This document shows, in pieces, positions 22,933 through 37,400 of a stretch of DNA of 64,000 bases. Origin of the DNA: Brachionus manjavacas (Eukaryota > Rotifera > Eurotatoria > Ploima > Brachionidae). Position numbers and translations under genes: made by a program. The notes below the pieces were generated by a model. That model made no database searches and had not been told where the DNA came from. It saw nothing but the letters and a program-made list of their open reading frames with translations. The first letter of the stretch is position 1, and every line of letters starts with the position of its first letter. The DNA lies in NCBI GenBank assembly GCA_019054805.1, contig JAHQIY010000025.1, positions 372,001 to 436,000 of the forward strand, given 5' to 3'.

Positions 22933-25479
22933 TCAAGCGATCAGGCGTTCAATTAGACTTTTAATTGCCTAATTAAAATTTTAGTCTCGAGGTGACCAAT
23001 TATTTTTTTAAGTTATTTCAACACAATTTTAAAGGCGAGGCGTCCAATTTTCTTTTGATTTTACCTTTGATTAACTTAAGTGACCAGGCGTCCAATTAAT
23101 CTATTCACGAGATGTCCAATTTTATTTTATTTATTTCAAGACAATATGAATGAAGATGTTTCCAGTTTTCTTTTGATTTTACCTTCGGTCAACTCTAGTG
23201 CCAAGCGTCAAATTATTCTATATATCTAATGGAAAATTTGAGTCTGCAGGTGACCAAATTTTTTTTTAAAAATATTTCAGGATATTTCAAAACGAGACGT
23301 GCATTAATCATTTAATACTACCTTTAGTCAATTTGAGTATATTGAATTCCGATTATTTATTTAGTTTTTTCACGACAATTTGAATGACGAGGCGTTTGTT
23401 TATCTTTTGATTTCACCATTAGACAATTTGAGTGACGAGTCTTCCATTTATCCTTTAATTTTACTATAGGTGAATTTAAGTGTCGAGAAGTCCATTTATT
23501 CTTTTGGTTAATTCAGGACAATTAGCATGAAAATGCGTCCAGTTTTCCTTTGATTTTATCTATGGACATCTCAAGCGATCTGGCGTTCAATTAGACTTTT
23601 AATTGCCTAATTAAAATTTTAGTCTCGAGGTGACCAATTATTTTTTTAAGTTATTTCAACACAATTTTAAAGGCGAGGCGTCCAATTTTCTTTTGATTTT
23701 ACCTTTGATTAACTTAAGTGACCAGGCGTCCAATTAATCTATTCACGAGATGTCCAATTTTATTTTATTTATTTCAAGACAATATGAATGAAGATGTTTC
23801 CAGTTTTCTTTTGATTTTACCTTCGGTCAACTCTAGTGCCAAGCGTCAAATTATTCTATATATCTAATGGAAAATTTGAGTCTGCAGGTGACCAAATTTT
23901 TTTTAAAAATATTTCAGGATATTTCAAAACGAGACGTGCATTAATCATTTAATACTACCTTTAGTCAATTTGAGTATATTGAATTCCGATTATTTATTTA
24001 GTTTTTTCACGACAATTTGAATGACGAGGCGTTTGTTTATCTTTTGATTTCACCATTAGACAATTTGAGTGACGAGTCTTCCATTTATCCTTTAATTTTA
24101 CTATAGGTGAATTTAAGTGTCGAGAAGTCCATTTATTCTTTTGGTTAATTCAGGACAATTAGCATGAAAATGCGTCCAGTTTTCCTTTGATTTTATCTAT
24201 GGACATCTCAAGCGATCTGGCGTTCAATTAGACTTTTAATTGCCTAATTAAAATTTTAGTCTCGAGGTGACCAATTATTTTTTTAAGTTATTTCAACACA
24301 ATTTTAAAGGCGAGGCGTCCAATTTTCTTTTGATTTTACCTTTGATTAACTTAAGTGACCAGGCGTCCAATTAATCTATTCACGAGATGTCCAATTTTAT
24401 TTTATTTATTTCAAGACAATATGAATGAAGATGTTTCCAGTTTTCTTTTGATTTTACCTTCGGTCAACTCTAGTGCCAAGCGTCAAATTATTCTATATAT
24501 CTAATGGAAAATTTGAGTCTGCAGGTGACCAAATTTTTTTAAAAATATTTCAGGATATTTCAAAACGAGACGTGCATTAATCATTTAATACTACCTTTAG
24601 TCAATTTGAGTATATTGAATTCCGATTATTTATTTAGTTTTTTCACGACAATTTGAATGACGAGGCGTTTGTTTATCTTTTGATTTCACCATTAGACAAT
24701 TTGAGTGACGAGTCTTCCATTTATCCTTTAATTTTACTATAGGTGAATTTAAGTGTCGAGAAGTCCATTTATTCTTTTGGTTAATTCAGGACAATTAGCA
24801 TGAAAATGCGTCCAGTTTTCCTTTGATTTTATCTATGGACATCTCAAGCGATCTGGCGTTCAATTAGACTTTTAATTGCCTAATTAAAATTTTAGTCTCG
24901 AGGTGACCAATTATTTTTTAAGTTATTTCAACACAATTTTAAAGGCGAGGCGTCCAATTTTCTTTTGATTTTACCTTTGATTAACTTAAGTGACCAGGCG
25001 TCCAATTAATCTATTCACGAGATGTCCAATTTTATTTTATTTATTTCAAGACAATATGAATGAAGATGTTTCCAGTTTTCTTTTGATTTTACCTTCGGTC
25101 AACTCTAGTGCCAAGCGTCAAATTATTCTATATATCTAATGGAAAATTTGAGTCTGCAGGTGACCAAATTTTTTTTAAAAATATTTCAGGATATTTCAAA
25201 ACGAGACGTGCATTAATCATTTAATACTACCTTTAGTCAATTTGAGTATATTGAATTCCGATTATTTATTTAGTTTTTTCACGACAATTTGAATGACGAG
25301 GCGTTTGTTTATCTTTTGATTTCACCATTAGACAATTTGAGTGACGAGTCTTCCATTTATCCTTTAATTTTACTATAGGTGAATTTAAGTGTCGAGAAGT
25401 CCATTTATTCTTTTGGTTAATTCAGGACAATTAGCATGAAAATGCGTCCAGTTTTCCTTTGATTTTATCTATGGACATC
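22933..25479. repeat. Higher-order repeat, 637 bp x 4
   Basis: The marker TCAAGCGATC recurs at 22933, 23571, 24208, 24844 and 25480, giving periods of 638, 637, 636 and 636 bp. The four units are nearly identical, differing mainly in T-run lengths (for example the run after GACCAAA). Each corresponds to about 13-14 monomers. The paralogous arrays at 4254-4884, about 37826-38350 and about 46252-46785 contain only one such unit, so the amplification is specific to this locus and recent. Confidence 0.92.
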
Positions 25480-27309
25480 TCAAGCGATCTGGCGTCAAAT
25501 AAGTCTTATAATTACTTATGAAAAATTTGATTCTGGAGCTGTCCAATTATATTTTAAGTTATTTCAAAATTTAATATCGAGGCGTCCAATTATTCTTTGA
25601 TTTTACTTATGGACAACTCAAATTCTAGTCCATAAGTAAAATCTGGCAAATTAATATCTGGCAAATTAATATCTGGCAAACAATTAGTCTTTTAATTGCG
25701 TATTGAAAATTTGAGTCTCAAAGTGGCCAATTATTATTTTAGTAATTACATGACAATTAGAATGACGAGGCGTGCATTTTTTCATAGAATTTACCTTTGG
25801 TCACCTTAAGTTACCTGGCGTCCAATTAGTCTTTAATCACTAATAAAGATTTAATTCTCTAGATGTCAAATTATTTTTTTAGTTTTTCAGGACTTTTTGA
25901 TGGCGAGGCGTCCATTTATCATTTGATTATACCTATGGACTACTTAAGTAAGGCAATATTTATAGTTTGATTCTACCTATGGAAAATTTTAGTGACAAAT
26001 CGTCCAATAACTCCTTTAATTACTTATGGAAAATTTGATTCTAGAGATGTCAAATTATTTTTTTAGTTATCTCAAGCAATTAGAATGAAGATGCGTCCAA
26101 ATATCTTTTGATTTTCCCCAAAGAGAACTCAAGCGAACAGACTCTATTAGTCTTTTAATTAACAATGGAAAATTAGATTCTGGATGTGTCTAATTGTTAT
26201 TAAGATATTTCAGGAAAATAGGAATGAAGATGCGTGCATCTTTCCCTTGATTTTATCAATGGACGACTCAAGTGAACACGCGTCCAATTAGTCTTTTAAT
26301 TACTAATGGAAAATTTAATTCTAGAGGTCTCCAATAATTATTTAAATATTTCAGGACATAAGAATGAAGATGCGTCCAGTTTTCCTTTGATTTTTTCTAT
26401 GGACATCTCAAGCGATTAGGCGTCAAATAAGTCTTACAATTACTTATGGAAAATTAAATTCTAGAGGTCTCAAATAATTATTTAGATATTTCAGGACATA
26501 AGAATGAAGATGATTTCAGGGCAAAAAAAATGAATAGTCGTCCAATTTTACTTTGATTTTACCAATGGTCAACCTAGTATTAATGGGAAATTTGAAACAC
26601 GGGGTGACGAAAAATCATTCTCCAGATCAGCAATTTTTCTTTTGACAATTTTGGACAATTTGAGTGACGAGGCGTCGAATTGTCCTTTCATTTTACTTTT
26701 AACAAATTTACGTGTCGAGGATTCCTAATATTCTATTAGTTAATTCAGGACAATTAGAATGAGGCTGTCAAATTAAAATTTGATTTTCCCTACGGAATAC
26801 TTAAGTAACCTGGCGACCAATTATTCTTTAAGTTTTTTCTGGACAATTAAAATGAAGAATTCTCCAATTTACTGTTTATTTTACCTATAGAAAACTTAAG
26901 TGAACAAGAATCCAATTATTCGTTCAGTTTTTTTAGGCCAATTAGAATGAAGAAGTCATCAATTTACCCTTAATTTAATCAAAAGTGACATGTCGTCCAA
27001 TAAGTATTTTAATTTTTCATGGAAAATTGATTCTCAAGATTTGCAATTTTTCTTTGTTTATTTTTGAACAATTAGAGTGACGAGGCGTCCAATTGTCCTT
27101 TCATTATACCATTGTAGAATTTAAGTGTCGAGAAGTCCAATTTTTTCTTTTTTTTTCTGGACAATTAAAATGAAGAAGTCTCCAATTTACCCTTAATATA
27201 ATTAAAAAAAGTCACATGGCGTCCAATTTGTTTTTTAATTTTTTGATGGAAATTTGAGTCTCTAGATTAGCAATTTTTCTTTTTTTATTTTTAGACAATT
27301 TGAGTGACC

Positions 27310-30300
27310 AGGCGTTCAATTGTCTTTTCATTTTACCATTGTAGAATTTAAGTGTCGAGGAGTCCAATTTTTCTTTTTTTTTCTGGACAATTAAAATGAA
27401 GAAGTCTTCAATTTACAATTGATTTTACCTATAGAAAACTTAAGTGAACAGGAATCCAATTATTCGTTCAGTTTTTTTGGGCCAATTAGAATGAAGAAGT
27501 CTCCAATTTACCCTTAATCTAATCAAAAGTCACATAACGTTAAATTAGTTTATTAATTTATAATGGAAAATTTGAGTGTCCAGATGAGCAATTTTTCTTT
27601 TTTTATTTTTAGACAATTTGAGTGACCAGGCGTTCAATTTTCTTTTCATTTTACCATTGTAGAATTTAAGTGTCGAGGAGTCCAATTTTTCTTTTTTTTT
27701 CTGGACAATTAAAATGAAGAAGTCTTCAATTTACAATTGATTTTACCTATAGAAAACTTAAGTGAACAGGAATCCAATTATTCGTTCAGTTTTTTTGGGC
27801 CAATTAGAATGAAGAAGTCTCCAATTTACCCTTAATCTAATTAAAAGTCACATAACGTTAAATTAGTTTATTAATTTATAATGCAAAATTTGAGTGTCCA
27901 GATGAGCAATTTTTCTTTTTTTATTTTTAGACAATTTGAGTGACCAGGCGTTCAATTGTCTTTTCATTTTACCATTGTAGAATTTAAGTGTCGAGGAGTC
28001 CAATTTTTCTTTTTTTTTTCTTGACAATTAAAATGAAGAAGTCTCCAATTTACCCTTAATCTAATCAAAAGTCACATAACGTTAAATTAGTTTATTAATT
28101 TATAATGCAAAATTTGAGTGTCCAGATGAGCAATTTTTCTTTTTTTATTTTTAGACAATTTGAGTGACCAGGCGTTCAATTGTCTTTTCATTTTACCATT
28201 GTAGAATTTAAGTGTCGAGGAGTCCAATTTTTCTTTTTTTTTTCTTGACAATTAAAATGAAGAAGTCTCCAATTTACCCTTAATCTAATTAAAAGTCACA
28301 TAACGTTAAATTAGTTTATTAATTTATAATGCAAAATTTGAGTGTCCAGATGAGCAATTTTTCTTTTTTTATTTTTAGACAATTTGAGTGACCAGGCGTT
28401 CAATTGTCTTTTCATTTTACCATTGTAGAATTTAAGTGTCGAGGAGTCCAATTTTTCTTTTTTTTTTCTTGACAATTAAAATGAAGAAGTCTCCAATTTA
28501 CCCTTAATCTAATCAAAAGTCACATAACGTTAAATTAGTTTATTAATTTATAATGGAAAATTTGAGTGTCCAGATGAGCAATTTTTCTTTTTTTATTTTT
28601 AGACAATTTGAGTGACCAGGCGTTCAATTGTCTTTTCATTTTACCATTGTAGAATTTAAGTGTCGAGGAGTCCAATTTTTCTTTTTTTTTTCTTGACAAT
28701 TAAAATGAAGAAGTCTCCAATTTACCCTTAATCTAATCAAAAGTCACATAACGTTAAATTAGTTTATTAATTTATAATGGAAAATTTGAGTGTCCAGATG
28801 AGCAATTTTTCTTTTTTTATTTTTAGACAATTTGAGTGACCAGGCGTTCAATTGTCTTTTCATTTTACCATTGTAGAATTTAAGTGTCGAGGAGTCCAAT
28901 TTTTCTTTTTTTTTTCTGGACAATTAAAATGAAGAATTCTCCAATTTACAATTGATTTTACCTATAGAAAACTTAAGTGAACAGGAATCCAATTATTCGT
29001 TCAGTTTTTTTGGGCCAATTAGAATGAAGAAGTCTCCAATTTACCCTTAATCTAATCAAAAGTCACATAACGTTAAATTAGTTTATTAATTTATAATGGA
29101 AAATTTGAGTGTCCAGATGAGCAATTTTTCTTTTTTTATTTTTAGACAATTTGAGTGACCAGGCGTTCAATTTTCTTTTCATTTTACCATTGTAGAATTT
29201 AAGTGTCGAGGAGTCCAATTTTTCTTTTTTTCTGGACAATTAAAATGAAGAAGTCTTCAATTTACAATTGATTTTACCTATAGAAAACTTAAGTGAACAG
29301 GAATCCAATTATTCGTTCAGTTTTTTTGGGCCAATTAGAATGAAGAAGTCTCCAATTTACCCTTAATCTAATCAAAAGTCACATAACGTTAAATTAGTTT
29401 ATTAATTTATAATGGAAAATTTGAGTGTCCAGATGAGCAATTTTTCTTTTTTATTTTTAGACAATTTGAGTGACCAGGCGTTCAATTGTCTTTTCATTTT
29501 ACCATTGTAGAATTTAAGTGTCGAGGAGTCCAATTTTTCTTTTTTTTTTCTTGACAATTAAAATGAAGAAGTCTCCAATTTACCCTTAATCTAATCAAAA
29601 GTCACATAACGTTAAATTAGTTTATTAATTTATAATGGAAAATTTGAGTGTCCAGATGAGCAATTTTTCTTTTTTTATTTTTAGACAATTTGAGTGACCA
29701 GGCGTTCAATTGTCTTTTCATTTTACCATTGTAGAATTTAAGTGTCGAGGAGTCCAATTTTTCTTTTTTTCTGGACAATTAAAATGAAGAATTCTCCAAT
29801 TTACAATTGATTTTACCTATAGAAAACTTAAGTGAACAGGAATCCAATTATTCGTTCAGTTTTTTGGGCCAATTAGAATGAAGAAGTCTCCAATTTACCC
29901 TTAATCTAATCAAAAGTCACATAACGTTAAATTAGTTTATTAATTTATAATGGAAAATTTGAGTGTCCAGATGAGCAATTTTTCTTTTTTTATTTTTAGA
30001 CAATTTGAGTGACCAGGCGTTCAATTTTCTTTTCATTTTACCATTGTAGAATTTAAGTGTCGAGGAGTCCAATTTTTCTTTTTTTTCTGGACAATTAAAA
30101 TGAAGAAGTCTTCAATTTACAATTGATTTTACCTATAGAAAACTTAAGTGAACAGGAATCCAATTATTCGTTCAGTTTTTTGGGCCAATTAGAATGAAGA
30201 AGTCTCCAATTTACCCTTAATCTAATCAAAAGTCACATAACGTTAAATTAGTTTATTAATTTATAATGGAAAATTTGAGTGTCCAGATGAGCAATTTTTC

Positions 30301-30440
30301 TTTTTTTATTTTTAGACAATTTGAGTGACCAGGCGTTCAATTGTCTTTTCATTTTACCATTGTAGAATTTAAGTGTCGAGGAGTCCAATTTTTCTTTTTT
30401 TTTTCTTGACAATTAAAATGAAGAAGTCTCCAATTTACAA
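27310..30440. repeat. Higher-order repeat of long (~318 bp) and short (~224 bp) modules
   Basis: The marker GGCGTTCAATT recurs at 27311, 27629, 27947, 28171, 28395, 28619, 28843, 29162, 29477, 29701, 30016 and 30332. Spacings are 318, 318, 224, 224, 224, 224, 319, 315, 224, 315 and 316 bp. The short module is five monomers. The long module has an extra two-monomer insert (about 94 bp) containing CTTAAGTGAACAGGAATCC. The order is therefore L L S S S S L L S L L. Modules are nearly identical. Confidence 0.92.
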
Positions 30441-31293
30441 TTGATTTTTCCTGAAGAAAACTTTGGTGACCATGACTCCAGTTATTCTTCTAGTTTTTTT
30501 CTGGCCAATTAGAACGAAGAAATCTCCAATTTACCCTTAATATAATTAAAAGTCACATGGCGTCCAATTTGTTTTTTAATTTTTTGATGGAAAATTTGAG
30601 TCTCCAGATTAGCAATTTTCTTTTTTTATTTTTAGACAATTTGAGTGACGAGGCGTCCAATTTTCATTTCATTTTACTATTGGTGAATTTAAGTTTCGAG
30701 GAGTCCAATTTTTTTTTTTTTTGTCTGGACAATTAAAATGAAGAAGTCTCCAATTTACAATTGATTTTTCCTGAAGAAAACTTTGGTGATCAAGACTCCA
30801 ATTATTCTTCTAGTTTTTTCTGGCCAATTAAAATGAAGAAGTCTCCATTTTACAATTGATTTTTCCTGAAGAAAACTTTGGTGACCAAGACTTCAATTAT
30901 TCTTCTTGTTTTTTCTGGCCAATTAGAATGAAGAAGTCTCCAATTTACCCTTAATCTAATCAAAAGTCACATAACGTTTAATTTGTCTTTTAATTTTTTA
31001 TGGAAAATTTGAGTCTCTAGATTAACAATTTTTCTTTGTTTATTTTTGAACAATTAGAGTGACGAGGCGTCCAATTTTCCTTTCATTTTAAAAAAACTTT
31101 AGTGACCAAGACTCCAATTATTCTTCTAGTTTTTTCTGGCCAATTAAAATGAAGAAGTCTCCAATTTACAATTGATTTTTCCTGAAGAAAACTTTGGTAA
31201 CCAAGACTTCAATTATTCTTCTAGTTTTTTCTGGACAATTAGAATGAAGAAGTCTTCAATTTACCCTTAATTTAATCAAAAGTGACATGTCGT

Positions 31294-31402
31294 CCAATGA
31301 GTCCTTTAATTTTTCATGGAAAATTTAAAAGACTAATTAAAGATTAGACCAATTAGACTAATTTTCCTCAAATTTTCCATAAAAAATTAAAAGACTAATT
31401 GG
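31294..31402. repeat. Centre of the large palindrome (inversion point)
   Basis: Positions 31294-31326 (starting CCAATGAGTCC, ending GGAAAATTT) are an imperfect inverted match of 31370-31402 (starting AAATTTTCC, ending GACTAATTGG). The 43-bp spacer between them, 31327-31369, contains partial repeats of ACTAATT and AGACTAATT. Left of this point minisatellite monomers read GGCGTCCAATT; right of it they read AATTGGACGCC. The order of larger blocks is mirrored as well: minisatellite, block A, minisatellite, block B outward on both sides. Confidence 0.85.
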
Positions 31403-34400
31403 ACGCCATGTGACTTTTGATTATATTAAGGATAAATTGGTGACTTCTTGATTCTAATTGGCCAGAAAAAACTAGAAGAATAATTGGAGTCTTGGTCACC
31501 AAAGTTTTCTATAGGAAATATCAATTGTAAATTGGAGGCTTCTTCATTTTAATTGTCCAGAAAAAAAAAGAAAAATTGAACTCCTCGACACTTAAATTCT
31601 ACAAAATGAAAATGAAATGAAAATTGGTCGCCTCGTCGCTCAAATTGTCTAAAAATAAAAAAAGAAATTGCTAATTTAGAGACTCAAATTTTCCATAAAA
31701 AATTAAAAGACTAATCGGATGCCATGTGACTTTTGATTAAATTAAGGATAAATTGGAGACTTCTTGATTCTAATCGGCCAGAAAAAACTAGAAGAATAAT
31801 TGGAGTCTTGGTCACCAAAGTTTTCTATAGGAAAAATCAATTGTAAATTGGAGGCTTCTTCATTTTAATTGTCCAGAAAAAAAAAGGAAAATTGAACTCC
31901 TCGACACTTAAATTCTACAATGCTAAAATAAAAGGACAATTGGACGCCTTGTCACTCTAATTGTTCAAAAATAAACAAAGAAAAATTGCAAATATTGAGA
32001 CTAAATTTTTCCATAAAAAATTAAAAGACTAATTTAACGCCATGTGACTTTTGATTAGATTAAAGGTAAATTGGAGACTTCTTCATTCAAATCGTCCATT
32101 AAAAACTAGACGAATAATTGGACTCCTCGAAACATAAATTCTACAAAAGGAAAATGAAATGAAAATTGGTCGCCTCGTCGCTCAAATTGTCTAAAAATAA
32201 AAAAAGAAAAATTGCTAATATTGAGACTCAATTTTTCCATAAAAAATTAAAAGACTAATTTAACGCCATGTGACTTTTGATTAGATAAAGGGTAAATTGG
32301 AGACTTCTTCATTCAAATCGTCCATAAAAAACTAGACGAAAAATTGGACTCCTCGAAACATAAATTCTACAAAAGTAAAATGAAATGAAAATTGGACGCC
32401 TCGTCACTCAAATTGTCTAAAAATAAAAAAGAAAAATTGCTAATCTAGAGACTCAAATATCTATAAAAAATTAAAAGACTAATTGGATGCCATGTGACTT
32501 TTGATTAAATTAAGGGTAAATTGGAGACTTCTCGATTCTAATTGGCCAGAAAAAACTAGAAGAATAATTGGAGTCTTGGTCACCAAAGTTTTCTATAGGA
32601 AAAATCAATTGTAAATTGGAGGCTTCTTCATTTTAATTGTCCAGAAAAAAAAAGAAAAATTGAACTCCTCGACACTTAAATTCTACAATGCTAAAATAAA
32701 AGGACAATTGGACGCCTTGTCACTCTAATTGTTCAAAAATAAACAAAGAAAAATTGCAAATATTGAGACTAAATTTTTCCATAAAAAATTAAAAGACAAA
32801 TTGGATGCCATGTGACTTTTGATTAAATTAAGGATAAATTGGAGACTTCTTGATTCTAATCGGCCAGAAAAAACTAGAAGAATAATTGGAGTCTTGGTCA
32901 CCAAAGTTTTCTATAGGAAAGATCAATTGTAAATTGCAGGCTTCTTCATTTTAATTGTCTAGAAAAAAAAAGAAAAATTGAACTCCTCGACACTTAAATT
33001 CTACAATGCTAAAATAAAAGGACAATTGGACGCCTCGTCACACTAATTGTTCAAAATAAACAAAGAAAAATTGCAAATATTGAGACTCAATTTTTCCATA
33101 AAAAATTAAAAGACTAATTTAACGTCATGTGACTTTTGATTAGATTAAAGGTAAATTGGAGACTTCTTCATTCAAATCGTCCATAAAAAACTAGACGAAA
33201 AATTGGACTCCTCGAAACATAAATTCTACAAAAGTAAAATGAAATGAAAATTGGACGCCTCGTCACTCAAATTGTCTAAAAATAAAAAAAGAAAAATTGC
33301 TAATCTAGAGACTCAAATATCCATAAAAAATTAAAAGACTAATTGGACGCCATGTGACTTTTGATTAAATTAAGGATAAATTGGAGACTTCTTGATTCTA
33401 ATCGGCCAGAAAAAACTAGAAGAATAATTGGAGTCTTGGTCACCAAAGTTTTCTATAGGAAAAATCAATTGTAAATTGGAGGCTTCTTCATTTTAATTGT
33501 CTAGAAAAAAAAAGAAAAATTGAACTCCTCGACACTTAAATTCTACAATGCTAAAATAAAAGGACAATTGGACGCCTCGTCACTCTAATTGTTCAAAATA
33601 AACAAAGAAAAATTGCAAATATTGAGACTCAATTTCTCCATAAAAAATTAAAAGACTAATTTAACGTCATGTGACTTTTGATTAGATTAAAGGTAAATTG
33701 GAGACTTCTTCATTCAAATCGTCCATAAAAAACTAGACGAAAAATTGGACTCCTCGAAACATAAATTCTACAAAAGTAAAATGAAATGAAAATTGGACGC
33801 CTCGTCACTCAAATTGTCTAAAAATAAAAAAAGAAAAATTGCTAATCTAGAGACTCAAATATCCATAAAAAATTAAAAGACTAATTGGACGCCATGTGAC
33901 TTTTGATTAAATTAAGGATAAATTGGAGACTTCTTGATTCTAATCGGCCAGAAAAAACTAGAAGAATAATTGGAGTCTTGGTCACCAAAGTTTTCTATAG
34001 GAAAAATCAATTGTAAATTGGAGGCTTCTTCATTTTAATTGTCTAGAAAAAAAAAGAAAAATTGAACTCCTCGACACTTAAATTCTACAATGCTAAAATA
34101 AAAGGACAATTGGACGCCTCGTCACTCTAATTGTTCAAAATAAAAAAAGAAAAATTGCTAATATTGAGACTCAATTTTTCCATAAAAAATTAAAAGACTA
34201 ATTTAACGCCATGTGACTTTTGATTAGATAAAGGGTAAATTGGAGACTTCTTCATTCAAATCGTCCATAAAAAACTAGACGAAAAATTGGACTCCTCGAA
34301 ACATAAATTCTACAAAAGTAAAATGAAATGAAAATTGGACGCCTCGTCACTCAAATTGTCTAAAAATAAAAAAAGAAAAATTGCTAATCTAGAGACTCAA

Positions 34401-37400
34401 ATATCTATAAAAAATTAAAAGACTAATTGGATGCCATGTGACTTTTGATTAAATTAAGGGTAAATTGGAGACTTCTCGATTCTAATTGGCCAGAAAAAAC
34501 TAGAAGAATAATTGGAGTCTTGGTCACCAAAGTTTTCTATAGGAAAAATCAATTGTAAATTGGAGGCTTCTTCATTTTAATTGTCCAGAAAAAAGAAAAA
34601 TTGAACTCCTCGACACTTAAATTCTACAATGCTAAAATAAAAGGACAATTGGACGCCTTGTCACTCTAATTGTTCAAAAATAAACAAAGAAAAATTGCAA
34701 ATATTGAGACTAAATTTTTCCATAAAAAATTAAAAGACTAATTTAACGCCATGTGACTTTTGATTAGATTAAAGGTAAATTGGAGACTTCTTCATTCAAA
34801 TCGGCCAGAAAAAACTAGAAGAATAATTGGAGTCTTGGTCACCAAAGTTTTCTATAGGAAAAATCAATTGTAAATTGGAGGCTTCTTCATTTTAATTGTC
34901 CAGAAAAAAAAAGAAAAATTGAACTCCTCGACACTTAAATTCTACAATGCTAAAATAAAAGGACAATTGGACGCCTCGTCACTCTAATTGTTCAAAATAA
35001 ACAAAGAAAAATTACAAATATTGAGACTCAATTTTTCCATAAAAAATTAAAAGACTAATTTAACGCCATGTTACTTTTGATTAGATTAAAGGTAAATTGG
35101 AGACTTCTTCATTCAAATCGTCCATAAAAAACTAGACGAATAATTGGACTCCTCGAAACATAAATTCTACAAAAGGAAAATGACATGAAAATTGGTCGCC
35201 TCGTCGCTCAAATTGTCTAAAAATAAAAAAAGAAAAATTGCTAATCTAGAGACTCAAATATCTATAAAAAATTAAAAGACTAATTGGACGCCATGTGACT
35301 TTTGATTAAATTAAGGATAAATTGGAGACTTCTTGATTCTAATCGGCCAGAAAAAACTAGAAGAATAATTGGAGTCTTGGTCACCAAAGTTTTCTATAGG
35401 AAAAATCAATTGTAAATTGGAGGCTTCTTCATTTTAATTGTCTAGAAAAAAAAAGAAAAATTGAACTCCTCGACACTTAAATTCTACAATGCTAAAATAA
35501 AAGGACAATTGGACGCCTCGTCACTCTAATTGTTCAAAATAAACAAAGAAAAATTACAAATATTGAGACTCAATTTTTCCATAAAAAATTAAAAGACTAA
35601 TTTAACGCCATGTTACTTTTGATTAGATTAAAGGTAAATTGGAGACTTCTTCATTCAAATCGTCCATAAAAAACTAGACGAATAATTGGACTCCTCGAAA
35701 CATAAATTCTACAAAAGGAAAATGACATGAAAATGGGTTTAGGCGCCTCGTCGCTCAAATTGTCTAAAAATAAAAAAAGAAAAATTGCTAATATTGAGAC
35801 TCAATTTTTCCATAAAAAATTAAAAGACTAATTTAACGCCATGTGACTTTTGATTAGATAAAGGGTAAATTGAAGACTTCTTGATTCTAATCGGCCAGAA
35901 GAAACTAGAAGAATAATTGGAGTCTTGGTCACCAAAGTTTTCTATAGGAAAAATCAATTGTAAATTGGAGGCTTCTTCATTTTAATTGTCCAGAAAAAAA
36001 AAGAAAAATTGAACTCCTCGACACTTAAATTCTACAATGCTAAAATAAAAGGACAATTGGACGCCTCGTCACTCTAATTGTTCAAAATAAACAAAGAAAA
36101 ATTACAAATATTGAGACTCAATTTTTCCATAAAAAATTAAAAGACTAATTTAACGCCATGTTACTTTTGATTAGATTAAAGGTAAATTGGAGACTTCTTC
36201 ATTCAAATCGTCCATAAAAAACTAGACGAAAAATTGGATTCCTCGAAACATAAATTCACCAATAGTAAAATGAAAGGACAATTAGACGCCATGTCACTTT
36301 TGATTAAATTAAGGGTAAACTGGAGAATTCTTCATTTTAATTGTCCAGAAAAAACTTAAAGAATAATTGGTCGCCAGGTTACTTAAGTATTCCGTAGGGA
36401 AAATCAAATTTTAATTTGACCACCTCATTCTAATTGTCCTGAATTAACTAATAGAATATTAGGAATCCTCGACACGTAAATTTGTTAAAAGTAAAATGAA
36501 AGGACAATTCGACGCCTCGTCACTCAAATTGTCCAAAATTGACAAAAGAAAAATTGCTGATCAGGAGAATGATTTTTCGTCACCCCGTGTTTCAAATTTC
36601 CCATTGATACTAGGTTGTCCATTGGTAAAATCAAAGGAAAATTGGAAGACTTTGCATTCTTTTTGCCCTGAAATCATCTTCATTCTTATGTCCTGAAATA
36701 TCTAAATAATTATTGGAGATTTCTAGAATTTAATTTTCCATAAGTAATTGTAAGACTAATTTGACGCCTGATCGCTTGAGATGTCCATAGATAAAATCAA
36801 AGGAAAACTGGACGCATCTTCATTCTTATGTCCTGAAATATCTAAATAATTATTGGAGACCTCTAGAATTAAATTTTCCATTAGTAATTAAAAGACTAAT
36901 TGGACGCGTGGTCACTTGAGTCGTCCATAGATAAAATCAAAGGAAAGATGCACGCATCTTCATTGCTATTTTCCTGAAATATCTTAATAACAATTAGACA
37001 CATCCAGAATCTAATTTTCCATTGTTAATTAAAAGACTAATAGAGTCTGTTCGCTTGAGTTCTCTTTGGGGAAAATCAAAAGATATTTGGACGCATCTTC
37101 ATTCTAATTGCTTGAGATAACTAAAAAATAATTTGACATCTCTAGAATCAAATTTTCCATAAGTAATTAAAGGAGTTATTGGACGATTTGTCACTAAAAT
37201 TTTCCATAGGTAGAATCAAACTATAAATATTGCCTTACTTAAGTAGTCCATAGGTAAAATCAAATGATAAATGGACGCCTCGCAATCAAAAAGTCCTGAA
37301 AAACTAAAAAAATAATTTGACATCTAGAGAATTAAATCTTTATTGGTGATTAAAGACTAATTGGACGCCAGGTAACTTAAGGTGACCAAAGGTAAATTCT

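Larger units (their letters stand above)
22336..31326. repeat. Expanded 47-bp minisatellite array, left palindrome arm
   Basis: About 9 kb of GGCGTCCAATT-type monomers. Sub-structure: 22336-22930 diverged monomers, reversed in the first part; 22933-25479 four copies of a 637-bp higher-order unit; 25480-27300 diverged monomers; 27310-30440 long/short higher-order array; 30440-31326 diverged monomers up to the palindrome centre. No coding frame is supported. Monomers mostly read in the same sense through the array and reverse at about 31348. Confidence 0.85.

Noticed and set aside
31294-31402. Missed-adapter sequencing artefact as the sole cause of the palindrome
   Set aside because: The two arms differ in module order, deletions and inserted elements, which a single molecule read on both strands would not produce; assembly error is not fully excluded.
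35730-35750. GGGTTTAGG as a telomere-type repeat
   Set aside because: Only about one and a third units, inside a minisatellite monomer; too short to distinguish from a small random insertion.
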